From: Natronorubrum sulfidifaciens JCM 14089 | GTDB taxonomy: Archaea; Halobacteriota; Halobacteria; Halobacteriales; Natrialbaceae | Assembly: GCF_000337735.1 (NCBI RefSeq) | Contig: NZ_AOHX01000046.1 | Coordinates: forward strand, 66,124-130,123 | Length of the DNA: 64,000 bases | Direction: 5' to 3' | Part shown: piece by piece, positions 9,213 through 19,028 of the stretch | Layout: the number at the start of each line of letters is the position of its first letter | How positions within the stretch are numbered: the first letter of the stretch is position 1 | Made by a program: the position numbers and the translations under genes | Notes under the pieces: model-generated | The model's input: only the letters and a program-made list of their open reading frames with translations | Told to the model about the DNA's origin: nothing | Database searches by the model: none

Positions 9213-10037
9213 CTAGCACGCCGCGTAGAACACGTAAACCGAGCCGTCGACGACGTGGATATCGAGCCCTTCGCGGTCGTACTCGGAACCGCCGGTGTTC
9301 TCACGAAGCCCGTCAGCGATGTCGTCGGCGAGTGTCGATTCGTCGTCGTAGTCGGTGATCGTGAGGGTTGGCTCCGCCCGTCCAGCGATCGGGTCGCGCT
9401 GGCAGTCGACACCGAACTCACTCGGCGTTACCTGTGCCGGGCTCGCATCGTCGTAATCGACCGCGACGAACGCGCGGTTCATGTATTCGGCGTAGGCCGC
9501 GAGGTCGTCGTCGTACGCCCGTGACGCTTCCGCATCGCGGTCGGCCTCGAGACGGTCGTGGACCTCACGTTCGGTCGCCTCGAGGTCGATCCCGGCTGCT
9601 TCGGTGCCCTCGCCGGGTGCGTCGGGTGGCGACGGCGCGCCGAGGCCGGGGATGACCGACAGCGGGATGATGCCGGTCGCAAACAGTGCCGCGATTACTG
9701 CGACGACGACGAATACCGGGGCGTAGGGTCTGGCTACCTCGAGCCAACTCGGCGTCTCGAGGTCGCGGGCCACGTCGTCGTAGGTCTGTTCGGTCTTCTC
9801 GAGGTCGGGGTTGCCACAGCGCGAGCAGGGCGGGTTGTTCTTGACGTGTTCGCGATCGCAGTTCGGACAGGCCCAGACGTAGGTCGTGCCGGTGTCGACC
9901 GTTTCGGTCGGCGACACCGCCGGCTCGTCGTCACCCTCGCGGACGACGGCCTTCTCGAAGGTGTTGTGCCCGCAGTTGTCACAGGGTGGGTCGTTCGATT
10001 CGTGCGGTTTTCCACACCACGTACACCGCCAGTTCAC
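9213..10037 (-). CDS. membrane protein with two zinc ribbons and a CAP-like extracellular domain
   Basis: The protein has 274 residues. Two C4 zinc ribbons stand at the N terminus (Cys5/8/19/22 and Cys57/60/71/74). One TM segment lies at about residues 107-131, followed by an outside domain of about 130 residues. The outer part (VHDRL..., a helical centre, and a final VVDGSVYVFYAAC strand) loosely resembles a degenerate CAP/SCP domain, which is my inference. The start is GTG. A TATA-like AGTATAAG at 10061-10068 (minus strand CTTATACT) is about 27 bp upstream, so a leaderless GTG start is likely. The function is unknown; the ribbons would sit in the cytoplasm. Confidence 0.75.
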   Translation of the reverse strand: MNWRCTWCGKPHESNDPPCDNCGHNTFEKAVVREGDDEPAVSPTETVDTGTTYVWACPNCDREHVKNNPPCSRCGNPDLEKTEQTYDDVARDLETPSWLEVARPYAPVFVVVAVIAALFATGIIPLSVIPGLGAPSPPDAPGEGTEAAGIDLEATEREVHDRLEADRDAEASRAYDDDLAAYAEYMNRAFVAVDYDDASPAQVTPSEFGVDCQRDPIAGRAEPTLTITDYDDESTLADDIADGLRENTGGSEYDREGLDIHVVDGSVYVFYAAC

Positions 10038-10125
10038 TGGTAGTAGAGCACGACCGTGTCAGTATAAGCGTATTGGAAATCGGAACGAAAACAGCGGCGA
10101 CGGCTCGCGGTCCCGTGGTCGATTG

Positions 10126-10941
10126 TCAGCGGCGGACGGGAACGTCGCGCTCGTCGAGATACGACTTGACGTCGTCGATCGAGTACTCGTCGAAGTGGAA
10201 GATCGAGGCCGCGAGGCCGGCGTCGGCGTCGGCCTCGGTGAACACCTCGTACATGTCTTCGGGACTGCCACAGCCCGAGGAGGCGATGACCGGGGTGTCG
10301 ACGGCCTCGGTGACGGCTGTCGTCAGCGGGATGTCGTAACCGTCTTTCGTCCCGTCCTTGTCGATCGAGTTGACGAACAACTCGCCCGCACCCCGCGTTT
10401 CGGCCTCTTTGGCCCACTCGAGGACGTCGATCCCGGTCCCTTCGCGGCCGCCTTTTTTGGTACACTCGAACCAGCAGGATTCGCCGTCGATTTCGACGTA
10501 GTTCTCACCCTGCTCGTCGAACCGCCTGCGGGCGTCGACGCTGATGACGATACACTGGCTGCCGAACGCTTTCGCGCCCTCGTTGACCAGTTCGGGGCGC
10601 TCGAGTGCGCCTGTCGTGATCGAGACTTTGTCCGCACCGGCGCGGAGGGTCTCTTTGATGTCGTCGGTGGTGCGGATGCCCCCGCCGACGGTCAGCGGAA
10701 TAAAGACCTCGTCGGCGACGCGCTCGACGACGTCGAGCATGGTTTCGCGCCCCTCCGCCGAGGCGGTGATGTCGAGAAAGACGAACTCGTCGGCCCCGGC
10801 TTCGTTGTACGCTTTGGCCATCTCGACTGGATCGCCGGTGTATTTGAGATCCTCGAAATGAACGCCGGTGTAGACTGCCGGGTTCCCGTCTTCGTCTAGG
10901 TCGACGTCGATACAGGGGATGATTCGCTTGGTTAGCGTCAT
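10126..10941 (-). CDS. hisF: imidazole glycerol phosphate synthase subunit HisF
   Basis: The 271-residue (beta-alpha)8 barrel closes the imidazole ring from PRFAR using ammonia delivered by HisH, in histidine biosynthesis. The N-terminal RIIPCIDVD holds the first catalytic aspartate, and ISVDARR holds the second. VGGGIRT and the C-terminal ASSGCGS phosphate-binding motifs are present. A longer frame reaches to 11136, but the conserved start [12 protein letters not shown] begins at 10941. No other his gene is in the window, so the pathway is scattered, as is usual in haloarchaea. Confidence 0.95.
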   Translation of the reverse strand: MTLTKRIIPCIDVDLDEDGNPAVYTGVHFEDLKYTGDPVEMAKAYNEAGADEFVFLDITASAEGRETMLDVVERVADEVFIPLTVGGGIRTTDDIKETLRAGADKVSITTGALERPELVNEGAKAFGSQCIVISVDARRRFDEQGENYVEIDGESCWFECTKKGGREGTGIDVLEWAKEAETRGAGELFVNSIDKDGTKDGYDIPLTTAVTEAVDTPVIASSGCGSPEDMYEVFTEADADAGLAASIFHFDEYSIDDVKSYLDERDVPVRR

Positions 10942-10953
10942 GTTGGTCGTTAT

Positions 10954-10969
10954 GCGTGCGTTTGCACGC
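10954..10969 (-). promoter_or_regulatory. short inverted repeat just upstream of hisF
   Basis: GCGTGC (10954-10959) and GCACGC (10964-10969) form a perfect 6-bp inverted repeat around GTTT, starting 13 bases before the hisF start codon. It lies where the transcription start would fall. It could be an operator or a small 5' hairpin. Confidence 0.35.
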
Positions 10970-11079
10970 TGGGTAGTAATACTGTTGGACACCAGTCTGT
11001 GATTGCTCGAGGCTGGCCGACTGGCGCTGGTACGACGGCGATGGATGTCTTTATTGTGGCGAGTCGACAACACGCCCGT

Positions 11080-11268
11080 ATGACAGCGAACACGGATCAG
11101 ACCGCGGATACGGACTCGGGTGCTGACGTCGGTCACGACCTCGAGGCCGAGCGAACGACGGCACCGATGAGCGACTACTCCTCGAGCGCGGTCGCGATCG
11201 GCTTCGTGGTCATGCTGGTCGGCATCGGAATCGCGTTCGGAATCCCGCTGCTAACGGTTCCACTCTGA
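11080..11268 (+). CDS. small single-TM protein (DUF7550-like)
   Basis: The 62-residue protein has an acidic N-terminal half ending in [11 protein letters not shown] and one TM helix at about residues 36-58. It matches the pattern of a small haloarchaeal family I recall as DUF7550; the number is unverified. A TATA-like TTTATTGT at 11049-11056 gives leaderless spacing to this ATG, which I prefer over the frame that opens at 10999. No function is known. Confidence 0.7.
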   Translation: MTANTDQTADTDSGADVGHDLEAERTTAPMSDYSSSAVAIGFVVMLVGIGIAFGIPLLTVPL

Positions 11269-11296
11269 ATCGGTATCTTCACGGCGAAACGTGGTG

Positions 11297-11518
11297 TTAG
11301 AAGACGTACTCGTCGTCGTGGCCCATCATGCCATCGTCCTCGAGGCCAGTTCCTGCGCCCTCTTCTTCGTCCATCGGTCCGCTGGTCTTGTAGGCCTTAA
11401 TGCCCGTCGACAGGAGATCCTCGATCGCCTCTTCCCGGTTGACGAACTCGCCGCGTTCGACCATCTGGGCGATCTGCATCTCGAGGTGCTCCGGTATGGT
11501 GATCTCTACTTTCGGCAT
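11297..11518 (-). CDS. ribbon-helix-helix protein (CopG-like, DUF7120-like)
   Basis: The 73-residue protein begins with the RHH strand MPKVEITIPEHLE. Two helices follow, with the typical FVNREEAIEDLL that sets up the dimeric DNA-binding fold, then an acidic tail rich in Met, Gly and Asp. RHH dimers usually bind short operator repeats. The TATA-like CCTAAATACC on the minus strand (11541-11550) lies about 25 bp upstream. No antitoxin partner adjoins it, so a stand-alone regulator is more likely than a toxin-antitoxin pair. Confidence 0.8.
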   Translation of the reverse strand: MPKVEITIPEHLEMQIAQMVERGEFVNREEAIEDLLSTGIKAYKTSGPMDEEEGAGTGLEDDGMMGHDDEYVF

Positions 11519-11705
11519 CTGATTCGGCTTTCGGCGAGGGGGTATTTAGGTTTGACGGGGACACCAGCACGGACGGCCACCTCCGAACTGACAGGACGGC
11601 CCGAACCACCGCTCGTCGTCGCGTTATCGTGACGCGAGACCGCGTGACGGCCTCGCTCGAGTGCACTCGAGAATGAGACGGACTGCAGGAGTTACTTACT
11701 GCCGG

Positions 11706-12005
11706 TCACTTGTTGCCCATCATCGAGTCCAGCGCGTTCTTCAGCGTCGCCCCCGGCTGGGTGATCGAGTCGAGTTGCCGGCGCATCTTCCGCTGGTTGA
11801 AGTAGCTCGCGAACGCGAGGATGGTTGGCGGCCAGAGGCCGATGAACGCGCCGAGCTGGCGGTCCCCGCGGACGAAGTAGTAGTACAACGACAGTCCGAC
11901 CGAGGCGGCCGACGCGAGGGCTGCCGGGCCGAGGGCCTGCTCGCCAGCTTCTTCGGCTACCTGTCCGGAGACGTCTCGTTCCGTGAGCTGCTGTTTGCTC
12001 GCCAT
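11706..12005 (-). CDS. small haloarchaeal membrane protein
   Basis: The 99-residue protein begins MASKQQLTERDVSGQ. It has a hydrophobic stretch at about residues 26-45, a second near 52-68, then a basic, helical end (NQRKMRRQLDSI) closing with DSMMGNK. It is conserved in style with other haloarchaeal small membrane proteins, but I do not recognise a function. I chose the ATG at 12005 over the 12140 frame because a TATA-like TTAGTA lies near 12030-12040 on the minus strand. Confidence 0.7.
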   Translation of the reverse strand: MASKQQLTERDVSGQVAEEAGEQALGPAALASAASVGLSLYYYFVRGDRQLGAFIGLWPPTILAFASYFNQRKMRRQLDSITQPGATLKNALDSMMGNK

Positions 12006-12214
12006 ACAGCACGTCCGTCGCTGAGACGGTACTAAGGGGTGGCGAGGGTTTCGAACGGTAGTAACAGACTGGTGGCCGGCAGCCACTCGTTTCGTGACGT
12101 TCCGATCACTGTCCCGTCCCCGAAATCCGGTGTTGTTCATGCTCGAGCGATTGCTCGGTTGTCCGCGCCGACGGGAGGCGTCACAGCTACGGTTGTCGAG
12201 GTGAACGAACGCAT

Positions 12215-12868
12215 ATGAGCGACCAGCGCACGGACGTCACGGACCTCTATCAGGAGTTCGGCGACGAGCGCCTGCCACCGGGACAGCGTGAAACGACTGC
12301 GTTTCCGGTGTTGTCGAAAGGGCCAACACCCGACTGGGACCCCGAGACGTGGGAGTTTACCGTCACCGGAGCCGTCGAGGAGGAACTCACCTTTTCGTGG
12401 GACGAGTTTCAGGCGCTCCCGAGTGAGACCCAGCGTCAGGACTTTCACTGCGTCACCGGCTGGAGCAAGTTCGACTGTTCGTTTACGGGCGTACCGTTCC
12501 TCGAACTCGCCGAGCGAGCGGGGGTTATCGACGACGCCGACGCCGGCAAACAGCGCTCGACGGGCAACCCGACGGCGTCTGGACAGGCCGTCCACGTCAT
12601 GTTTTCGGCGCTTGACGGCTACACCACTGATCTTCCGCTCGAGGCCTGTCTGCGCGAAGGAGTGTTGTTCGCGTGGGGGTACGACGGCGAGCAGCTGCCG
12701 GCCGACCACGGTGGGCCGCTGCGGGTCGTCACTCCACACCGCTACGCGTATAAAGGGGCGAAGTGGGTCGATGGGATCGAGTTCCTCACGGAACCCGAGC
12801 GTGGCTACTGGGAACGGCGTGGCTACTCCCAGACGGCAGACCCGTGGCAGGAGGAACGATACAGCTAG
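12215..12868 (+). CDS. molybdopterin-dependent oxidoreductase, sulfite-oxidase fold
   Basis: The 217-residue protein is a compact SUOX-fold enzyme of the MsrP/YedY-like group. The molybdenum-ligating cysteine sits in DFHCVTGWSKFDCSFTGV at about residues 78-95. Cofactor-contacting motifs include PADHGGPLRVVTP. There is no signal peptide or TM segment, so unlike bacterial MsrP it appears cytoplasmic. Substrates of this branch are not defined. A GAGGTGA ribosome-binding site lies ten bases before the ATG. Confidence 0.85.
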   Translation: MSDQRTDVTDLYQEFGDERLPPGQRETTAFPVLSKGPTPDWDPETWEFTVTGAVEEELTFSWDEFQALPSETQRQDFHCVTGWSKFDCSFTGVPFLELAERAGVIDDADAGKQRSTGNPTASGQAVHVMFSALDGYTTDLPLEACLREGVLFAWGYDGEQLPADHGGPLRVVTPHRYAYKGAKWVDGIEFLTEPERGYWERRGYSQTADPWQEERYS

Positions 12869-12917
12869 CCGCGGCAGTTCTCTGGAATAGTTAGGCTGAA
12901 GGCGTGGCGGTCCTGAG

Positions 12918-14273
12918 ATGCGTTTAATGGATGGATCGTCGGGTGGGCATCGACTGACGGCTGATACGGAGTCACCGCCAGCCGACGAACCGACTGCCCT
13001 CGTTAGCGCCAGCCGCGAACTCGAGGACGTGTCGTTCAGCGCGATCGTTGATGCCGAACACGAGTCTCGAGTGTTGTGGGCCACCCCCGGCGGCCTCGAG
13101 GTCGTCGGACAGGGTGTCGCCGCACGACTAGTCGCGCACGGATCGGACCGCTTCGATCGCGTTCGAGCGGCCGCTGACCGAACGTTCGCCGGGTTGACCC
13201 ACGACGGACCACACGTCGCCCGGCCGCGAGCGTTCGGCGGGTTCTCGTTTCACGACGAACACGAGTCAGGGCCACCGTGGACCGGGTTCGACGCGGCGGC
13301 GTTCGTCGTCCCACGGATTCTCGTCGTCCGTAGCGAGACCGGCACCTGGCTGACGGCCGTCGCGAACGAGCCCGAAGCGGCACAGGAACGCCTCGAGCGC
13401 TGGTACGACCGACTGGCTGAGCTGCCGGCGATGCAGCCGAGCGGCACCGGCCCCGGCGTCGAATCGACGCGACGAACGACCTCGCAGGCGGCCTGGACCG
13501 AGCAGGTCGAGGCCGCCCTCGAGCGCATCGACCGGGGGACGATCACGAAGGTCGTCCTCGCACAGTCACTGTCGGTCGCCCTCGAGGAGCCGATCGACGT
13601 CCCCGGCACGCTCGAGCGGCTGCGCCGGCAGTATCCGAACTGTTATCGGTTCCTGATCGGTCCCGACGCCGGCGGGACGTTCTTCGGTGCGCCGCCGGAA
13701 CGTCTCGTCTCGAAACGCGGGACACACGTCGAAACGGAGGCGCTCGCCGGCTCGGTCCCACGCGGCGAGACGCCCGAAGCGGACGACGCTCACGCCGAGG
13801 AGATGCGCGACAGCGAGAAGGTCCAGCGCGAACACGGCCTCGTCGTCGAGGCGATTCGCGACCAACTCGACCCCCTCGCCTCGGTCGACGTCGCCGACCA
13901 GACGATCAGACGGCTCGCGACGATTCAGCACTTACAGACGCCAATCACGGCGACGCTCGAGGACGATCGCCACGTCCTCGAACTCGTCGAAGCGCTGCAT
14001 CCGACGCCTGCCGTCGGCGGCGTGCCGCCCGCGGCGGCGTGGGAGACGATCCGCGACACCGAAGCCTTCGACCGCGGCTGGTACGCTGCGCCGATCGGCT
14101 GGTTCGACGCCGCCGGCGACGGCGAGTTCGCGGTCGGCCTCCGATCCGGGGTCGCAAGCGACGACACGGTAACCCTCTTTGCCGGCAGCGGTATCGTCGC
14201 CGACAGCGACCCCGACGACGAGTGGGACGAGGTACAGCTAAAGTTCCGACCGATCCTCGACGAACTGCGGTGA
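12918..14273 (+). CDS. menF: isochorismate synthase
   Basis: The 451-residue chorismate-binding enzyme converts chorismate to isochorismate, the first step of menaquinone synthesis. The C-terminal catalytic domain shows the family motifs ETEALAGSVPRG, SEKVQREHGLVVEAIRD and the LHPTPAVGGVP segment. A TATA-like AATAGTTA at 12887-12894 supports the ATG at 12918; a second ATG at 12927 is possible. The stop is four bases before menD, so the two form an operon. An anthranilate or salicylate synthase is unlikely given the men neighbours. Confidence 0.93.
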   Translation: MRLMDGSSGGHRLTADTESPPADEPTALVSASRELEDVSFSAIVDAEHESRVLWATPGGLEVVGQGVAARLVAHGSDRFDRVRAAADRTFAGLTHDGPHVARPRAFGGFSFHDEHESGPPWTGFDAAAFVVPRILVVRSETGTWLTAVANEPEAAQERLERWYDRLAELPAMQPSGTGPGVESTRRTTSQAAWTEQVEAALERIDRGTITKVVLAQSLSVALEEPIDVPGTLERLRRQYPNCYRFLIGPDAGGTFFGAPPERLVSKRGTHVETEALAGSVPRGETPEADDAHAEEMRDSEKVQREHGLVVEAIRDQLDPLASVDVADQTIRRLATIQHLQTPITATLEDDRHVLELVEALHPTPAVGGVPPAAAWETIRDTEAFDRGWYAAPIGWFDAAGDGEFAVGLRSGVASDDTVTLFAGSGIVADSDPDDEWDEVQLKFRPILDELR

Positions 14274-14277
14274 TCCG

Positions 14278-16077
14278 ATGAGTGCACCAAACCGTGCGAC
14301 GCTATGGGGTCGCGTGCTCGTCGACGAACTCGCGAAGGGCGGCCTCGAGGCCGTCTGTATCGCCCCCGGCAGTCGCTCGACGCCGCTGACGGTCGCCTTC
14401 GCGGCCCACCCCGAGATCGACGTCTACTCGCATCTCGACGAGCGCTCGGCGGCCTTTTTCGCGCTCGGTCGCGCTCGGCGCACGGGAGAACCGACGGCGC
14501 TGGTCTGTACGTCGGGCACGGCAGCGGCGAACTTCCACCCCGCCGTGATGGAGGCCGATCAGGCCCGCGTGCCGCTGCTCGTGTTGACGGCCGACCGGCC
14601 CGCCGAACTCCGCGACAGCGGCGCGAACCAGACCGTCGATCAGGTCAAACTCTACGGCGACGCAGTCCGCTGGTATGCGGAACTGCCCGACCCCGAAGCC
14701 GACGAGCGCAAGGTCCGAAGCCTTCGGACGACCGCCGCACGAGCGCTCGCCGAAACCAGCGGTCCCGACCCCGGTCCTGTCCACCTGAACTGCCCCTTTC
14801 GAAAGCCACTCGAGCCACTCGAGGTGCCGGATGCCGTCCCCGACGCATTCGCGGAGACGCTGGCCGGGACGGGCCGTACGGGTGCGTTCGTCGAGACCGA
14901 AACGGGGTCGATGGCCCTCGAGGCCGACCGGCTTCGGCCACTTCTCAACGCCTTAGAGGACGCCGAGCGCCCGCTGATCGTCGCGGGGCCGGCCGATCCC
15001 GCAGCGATTTCCGGACTCGAGCCCGCCGATGTCGTCACGGTGGCCGACCACGTCGGCGCACCGATTCTCGCCGACCCGCTCTCGAACCTGCGATTCGGGC
15101 CCCACGTCGAGTCCGACGCCGGCGACCGTCACGTCTACGGCGGCTACGACGGCTACATCAGTGCGCTTCCAGCGCCGGATGTCGTCGTCCGATTCGGTGC
15201 GTCGCCGACCTCGAAACCGCTGCGCCACGCCTTGGGCGACAGCGACGCCCGGCAGTTCCTGCTCGACCCCGCCGGCGCGTGGCGCGAGGCGACGTTCACC
15301 GCGACGGAACTGCTCGCAACCGACCCCGACTCCGCCTTCGAGACGCTGGCCGAGTCACTCGAGGCGGCCACCGGCTCGACTGACACTACCAGCGACGACG
15401 AGTGGCTGGCTCGGTTCGATGCCGCCGAACGCACCCACTGGCGCGTGCGTGACGATGCCCTCACTGTCGATGCGCTCGCAGCCGACCCGTTCGAGGGCGC
15501 AGTTCTCGCAACCGTTTTCGAGGCAGCACCCGACCCGGCGACCGTCTTCGTTTCCAACAGCATGCCGATCCGCGACGTGGATCGGTTTGGCCGCCCTCGA
15601 GCCGCCGACCTGACGGTGCTCGGCAATCGCGGCGCGAGCGGCATCGACGGTATCACGAGCACGGCGCTGGGTGCCGGCAGCGCGACCGACGAGCCGCTGG
15701 TGCTCGTTACCGGGGATCTCGCCTTCTATCACGATTCGAACGGCCTGCTGGCAGTCGAGCGCTGTGGCGTCGACGCCACGATCGTCTTGCTGGACAACGA
15801 CGGCGGCGGTATTTTCCATAAACTGCCGATCGAGGCCTTCGAGCCGCCGTTTACCGACCAGTTCAAAACGCCCCACGGTCTCGAGTTCGAGCCGCTGGGC
15901 GATCTCTATGGCCTCGAGTTCGAGCGTGTCGACGCGGCCGAGTTCCGAGCGGCCTATCAGGCGTCACTCGAGTGCGAGGGCACGCAGATCCTCGCCGTCA
16001 ATTTCGAGTCGGACGCGAATCACCGGCGACGGGATGCGCTCAGCGAGCGCGTTCGTACGGAACTCACTGACGAATAG
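14278..16077 (+). CDS. menD: SEPHCHC synthase MenD
   Basis: The 599-residue thiamine-diphosphate enzyme joins 2-oxoglutarate-derived succinic semialdehyde to isochorismate. The N-terminal domain has the cofactor-activating glutamate in SHLDERSAAFF and the ADRPAELRDSGANQT motif. The C-terminal domain has the ThDP/metal motif GDLAFYHDSNG with the downstream LLDNDGGGIFHKLP. The length is close to the family norm of about 550-590. It is co-transcribed with menF just upstream. A 205-bp gap with an AT-rich stretch separates it from the histidine kinase. Confidence 0.95.
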   Translation: MSAPNRATLWGRVLVDELAKGGLEAVCIAPGSRSTPLTVAFAAHPEIDVYSHLDERSAAFFALGRARRTGEPTALVCTSGTAAANFHPAVMEADQARVPLLVLTADRPAELRDSGANQTVDQVKLYGDAVRWYAELPDPEADERKVRSLRTTAARALAETSGPDPGPVHLNCPFRKPLEPLEVPDAVPDAFAETLAGTGRTGAFVETETGSMALEADRLRPLLNALEDAERPLIVAGPADPAAISGLEPADVVTVADHVGAPILADPLSNLRFGPHVESDAGDRHVYGGYDGYISALPAPDVVVRFGASPTSKPLRHALGDSDARQFLLDPAGAWREATFTATELLATDPDSAFETLAESLEAATGSTDTTSDDEWLARFDAAERTHWRVRDDALTVDALAADPFEGAVLATVFEAAPDPATVFVSNSMPIRDVDRFGRPRAADLTVLGNRGASGIDGITSTALGAGSATDEPLVLVTGDLAFYHDSNGLLAVERCGVDATIVLLDNDGGGIFHKLPIEAFEPPFTDQFKTPHGLEFEPLGDLYGLEFERVDAAEFRAAYQASLECEGTQILAVNFESDANHRRRDALSERVRTELTDE

Positions 16078-16282
16078 CGATTCCGAACGGCGTCCGAGCA
16101 TGTGAGAACGGTACGCCGACGACTGCCGAGAGTCGACGCGGCGAACGCCAGCCACGGCCGAGCGTACCGTCGGCGTTCCAACGGATAAATTGGTTATCGC
16201 GATATCGAATCGTTCTCGAATCAGATTTCAGGAGAGTCACAGAAACACTAGATTCAATTATCAACGCTCTCTGTTTTCGACA

Positions 16283-18976
16283 ATGACTACCGAGATTCGG
16301 CTCCTCCATGTCGACGACGATGTCGACTGGTTGGACCGAACAGCCGCCCGACTCGAGTCCATGGACGACCGGATAATCGTCCGCTCGGTGTCGGATTCGA
16401 CTGCGGTACTCGACGTTCTCGAGACGGAGGCGATCGATTGGGTCGTCGCTGCGTATCAATTGCGTGGAACGGACGGACTCGAACTGCTGGCCAGCGTGCG
16501 CGAGGTCCGGCCGACGTGTCCGTTCGTTCTCTATACGGGACAGGGGTCGGAAGCGGTGGCGAGCGATGCGATTTCGGCCGGCGTGACCGACTATCTCCGA
16601 CTCGACGGCGAGACGACGCGTAGCGACCAGCTGGCGAGCAAGCTCATAGATGCGATCGACCGACACACAGCCAGACACCGAATACGACACCGTGAGCGTG
16701 TCACTGCGCCTGTCGGAGCGGTTCAGTCCGCGCTCGTACAGCAGCCTCCCGACGAGGTCTCCGATCAGGAGCGCGCACGAACTATCCTCGGACAGGCGGC
16801 CGCGATGGAGGCCTCGATGGACGGAATGGCGATCTTCGACGACGACTGCGACTGTTGCTACGTCAATCAGGCCCACGCGGAGATCTACGGCTACGCCGCT
16901 CGAGAGACGGTTATCGGCTCCAGTTGGCGGACATTCGTCTCCGACGACGAACTCGACCGGTTCGAAGACGAGGTCTTTCCCACGCTCGCCGAGGACGGGG
17001 CGTGGTGTGGCGAGGCAACCAGCGTCCACGCGGACGGGACGACGTTTCCGACGGAACTCTCGCTTGCCCGCCTCGAGGACGGGAGCATCGTCGGCGTCGT
17101 CCGTGACATCACCGACCGACGGGAGCGCCAACGACGGCTCGAACGGAGCAAAGAGCGACTTCGGGTTCTGTTCGACCACTCGCCAGATGCGATTTTCGTC
17201 CACGAGACGGACGGCACCCTCGTCGACGTCAACGACAGAGCAACGACTGATCTCGGATACAGCCGGGCGGAGTTACTCTCGCTGTCCATCGGTGACATCG
17301 AGGTCGGGGACGACCTCGAGCGACTCTGTGAGCTGTGGACGACCATGGACGTCGGGCAGACGGCGACACTCGAGGGGTCACATCGTCGACAAGACGGCTC
17401 GACGTATCCGGTCGAGGTCTGGTTAACCAAGCTCACGCTGGATGAGACCGACCGAATACTGGCGCTGTCTCGCGATATCACGGCCCGAAAAGAACGCGAA
17501 CGCGAACGCAGCCGCCAGAGCGCCCTCTTCGAGAAGGCCCAAGAGATTGCCGCGATCGGTGCCTGGGAGACCGATCTGCAGACTGGACAGGGGTGGTGGA
17601 CGACACAGGTGAACCGCATTTATGGGCTTCCGGCAGACTACGAGCCAGCGCCGGCCGAGGGAGTCGAGTACTTCCACCCGGACGACCAGCAGAGCATCCA
17701 GTCGGCCTTCGAGCACGCAGTCGAGACCGGCGAGCCGTACGATCTCGAGCTCAGAGTCGGCGACGAGAGTGGGGTCCGGTGGGTCCACGTCCGTGGCGAT
17801 CCACAGTGCGAGGACGGCACTACCGTCCGTGTCCGCGGCACGATTCAGGATATTACGGAGCGAAAGCGCTACGAAGAAGCCCTCGAGCAGACGCGTGACG
17901 AACTCCAACAGATCATCGACCTCGTGCCCGACATGCTGTTCGTCAAAAACCGCGCTGGCGAGTACATCCTCGCGAACGAGACGACCGCAGCCTACCACGG
18001 CCGCCCGCGGTCGGCCGTCGAGGGGAAGACGGATGTCGAACTCCTCCCCGACGACGAGCAGGCCCGTCGATTTCATGAGGACGACCGCGAGGTCATCGAA
18101 TCGGGCGAACCCCTGTACATCTCCGAGGAATCGCTCACGACTGCTGACGGCGAGACGCGGATCTTCCAGACGACCAAACTCCCCTTCGAGGTCGCCGGGA
18201 CCGGCGAGACGGCTGTGCTGGGATATGCCCGTGATGTGACCGAACTCAAAACGTACGAACGCCAACTCGAGACCCAGCGGGATAATCTCGAGGTGCTCAA
18301 CCAGGTCGTCCGCCACGACATCCGCAACGACCTTCAGTTGGTGTTGGCGTACGCTGAAACCCTCGAGGACGTCGTCGACGAGACGGAACGCGAGTACGTC
18401 GAGCAGGTACTCGCAAGCGCACGCAACGCCGTTGCGATCACCGAAACGGCACGAGACGTCTCCGAAGTGATGCTGCAGGCCGATGCCGAGCCGACACAGG
18501 CCCGACTTCGGTACACGCTCGAGCGCGAACTCGACGAGATCCGCTCGACGTACGAGAACGCGGTCGTGACGGTCGAGGGATCGATCCCGAGCGTCGATGT
18601 CGTCGCCGACGACATGCTCGAGTCGGTGTTCCGGAACCTGTTGACGAACGCGATTGAACACAACGATGTGGAGATTCCCGCGGTGACGGTGTCCGCGACG
18701 ACGGCAGCCGACCACGTCGAGATACGGATCGCGGACAACGGGCCGGGAATCCCCGACGAACGCAAGGCGACGATCTTCGAGGAGGGCGAGAAAGGCCTCG
18801 AGAGCGACGGCACCGGGCTGGGGTTGTATCTGGTCCGGACGCTTGTGGACCGATACGGTGGGGACGTCTGGGTCGCGGACAGAACGGAGCGCTGGGCCAC
18901 AGATGAGCGGACACAGGCTGGCGACGAGGCGGTCACGGGTAGCGTGTTCACCGTTCGGTTGCCGATCGCGTCGTGA
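16283..18976 (+). CDS. multi-PAS histidine kinase with a degenerate N-terminal receiver domain
   Basis: The 897-residue protein has a receiver-like domain at about 1-120, then four PAS domains (about 170-285, 290-405, 415-530, 540-660). A HisKA/HATPase_c kinase follows, with H-box VVRHDIRNDL, N-box NLLTNAIEHND and G-boxes DNGPGIP and GTGLGLYL. The receiver keeps the acidic pair (DDD, 11-13) and TGQG. The phospho-acceptor site reads VVAAYQ instead of the usual VVSDYQ, giving alanine at 57, and the conserved lysine is replaced (YLRLDG). No TM segment is seen, so it is a cytoplasmic sensor, perhaps of redox or light via PAS cofactors. It sits alone between menD and menB. Confidence 0.9.
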   Translation: MTTEIRLLHVDDDVDWLDRTAARLESMDDRIIVRSVSDSTAVLDVLETEAIDWVVAAYQLRGTDGLELLASVREVRPTCPFVLYTGQGSEAVASDAISAGVTDYLRLDGETTRSDQLASKLIDAIDRHTARHRIRHRERVTAPVGAVQSALVQQPPDEVSDQERARTILGQAAAMEASMDGMAIFDDDCDCCYVNQAHAEIYGYAARETVIGSSWRTFVSDDELDRFEDEVFPTLAEDGAWCGEATSVHADGTTFPTELSLARLEDGSIVGVVRDITDRRERQRRLERSKERLRVLFDHSPDAIFVHETDGTLVDVNDRATTDLGYSRAELLSLSIGDIEVGDDLERLCELWTTMDVGQTATLEGSHRRQDGSTYPVEVWLTKLTLDETDRILALSRDITARKERERERSRQSALFEKAQEIAAIGAWETDLQTGQGWWTTQVNRIYGLPADYEPAPAEGVEYFHPDDQQSIQSAFEHAVETGEPYDLELRVGDESGVRWVHVRGDPQCEDGTTVRVRGTIQDITERKRYEEALEQTRDELQQIIDLVPDMLFVKNRAGEYILANETTAAYHGRPRSAVEGKTDVELLPDDEQARRFHEDDREVIESGEPLYISEESLTTADGETRIFQTTKLPFEVAGTGETAVLGYARDVTELKTYERQLETQRDNLEVLNQVVRHDIRNDLQLVLAYAETLEDVVDETEREYVEQVLASARNAVAITETARDVSEVMLQADAEPTQARLRYTLERELDEIRSTYENAVVTVEGSIPSVDVVADDMLESVFRNLLTNAIEHNDVEIPAVTVSATTAADHVEIRIADNGPGIPDERKATIFEEGEKGLESDGTGLGLYLVRTLVDRYGGDVWVADRTERWATDERTQAGDEAVTGSVFTVRLPIAS

Positions 18977-19028
18977 CGGCGCTCGTCGACACGAACCTAT
19001 TTCATCCGCTGCGGACCAACTGCGACCA

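Noticed and set aside
11297..11518. The ribbon-helix-helix gene as an antitoxin
   Set aside because: No toxin gene of any known type overlaps or adjoins it on the same strand, and its tail lacks a typical toxin-binding pattern.
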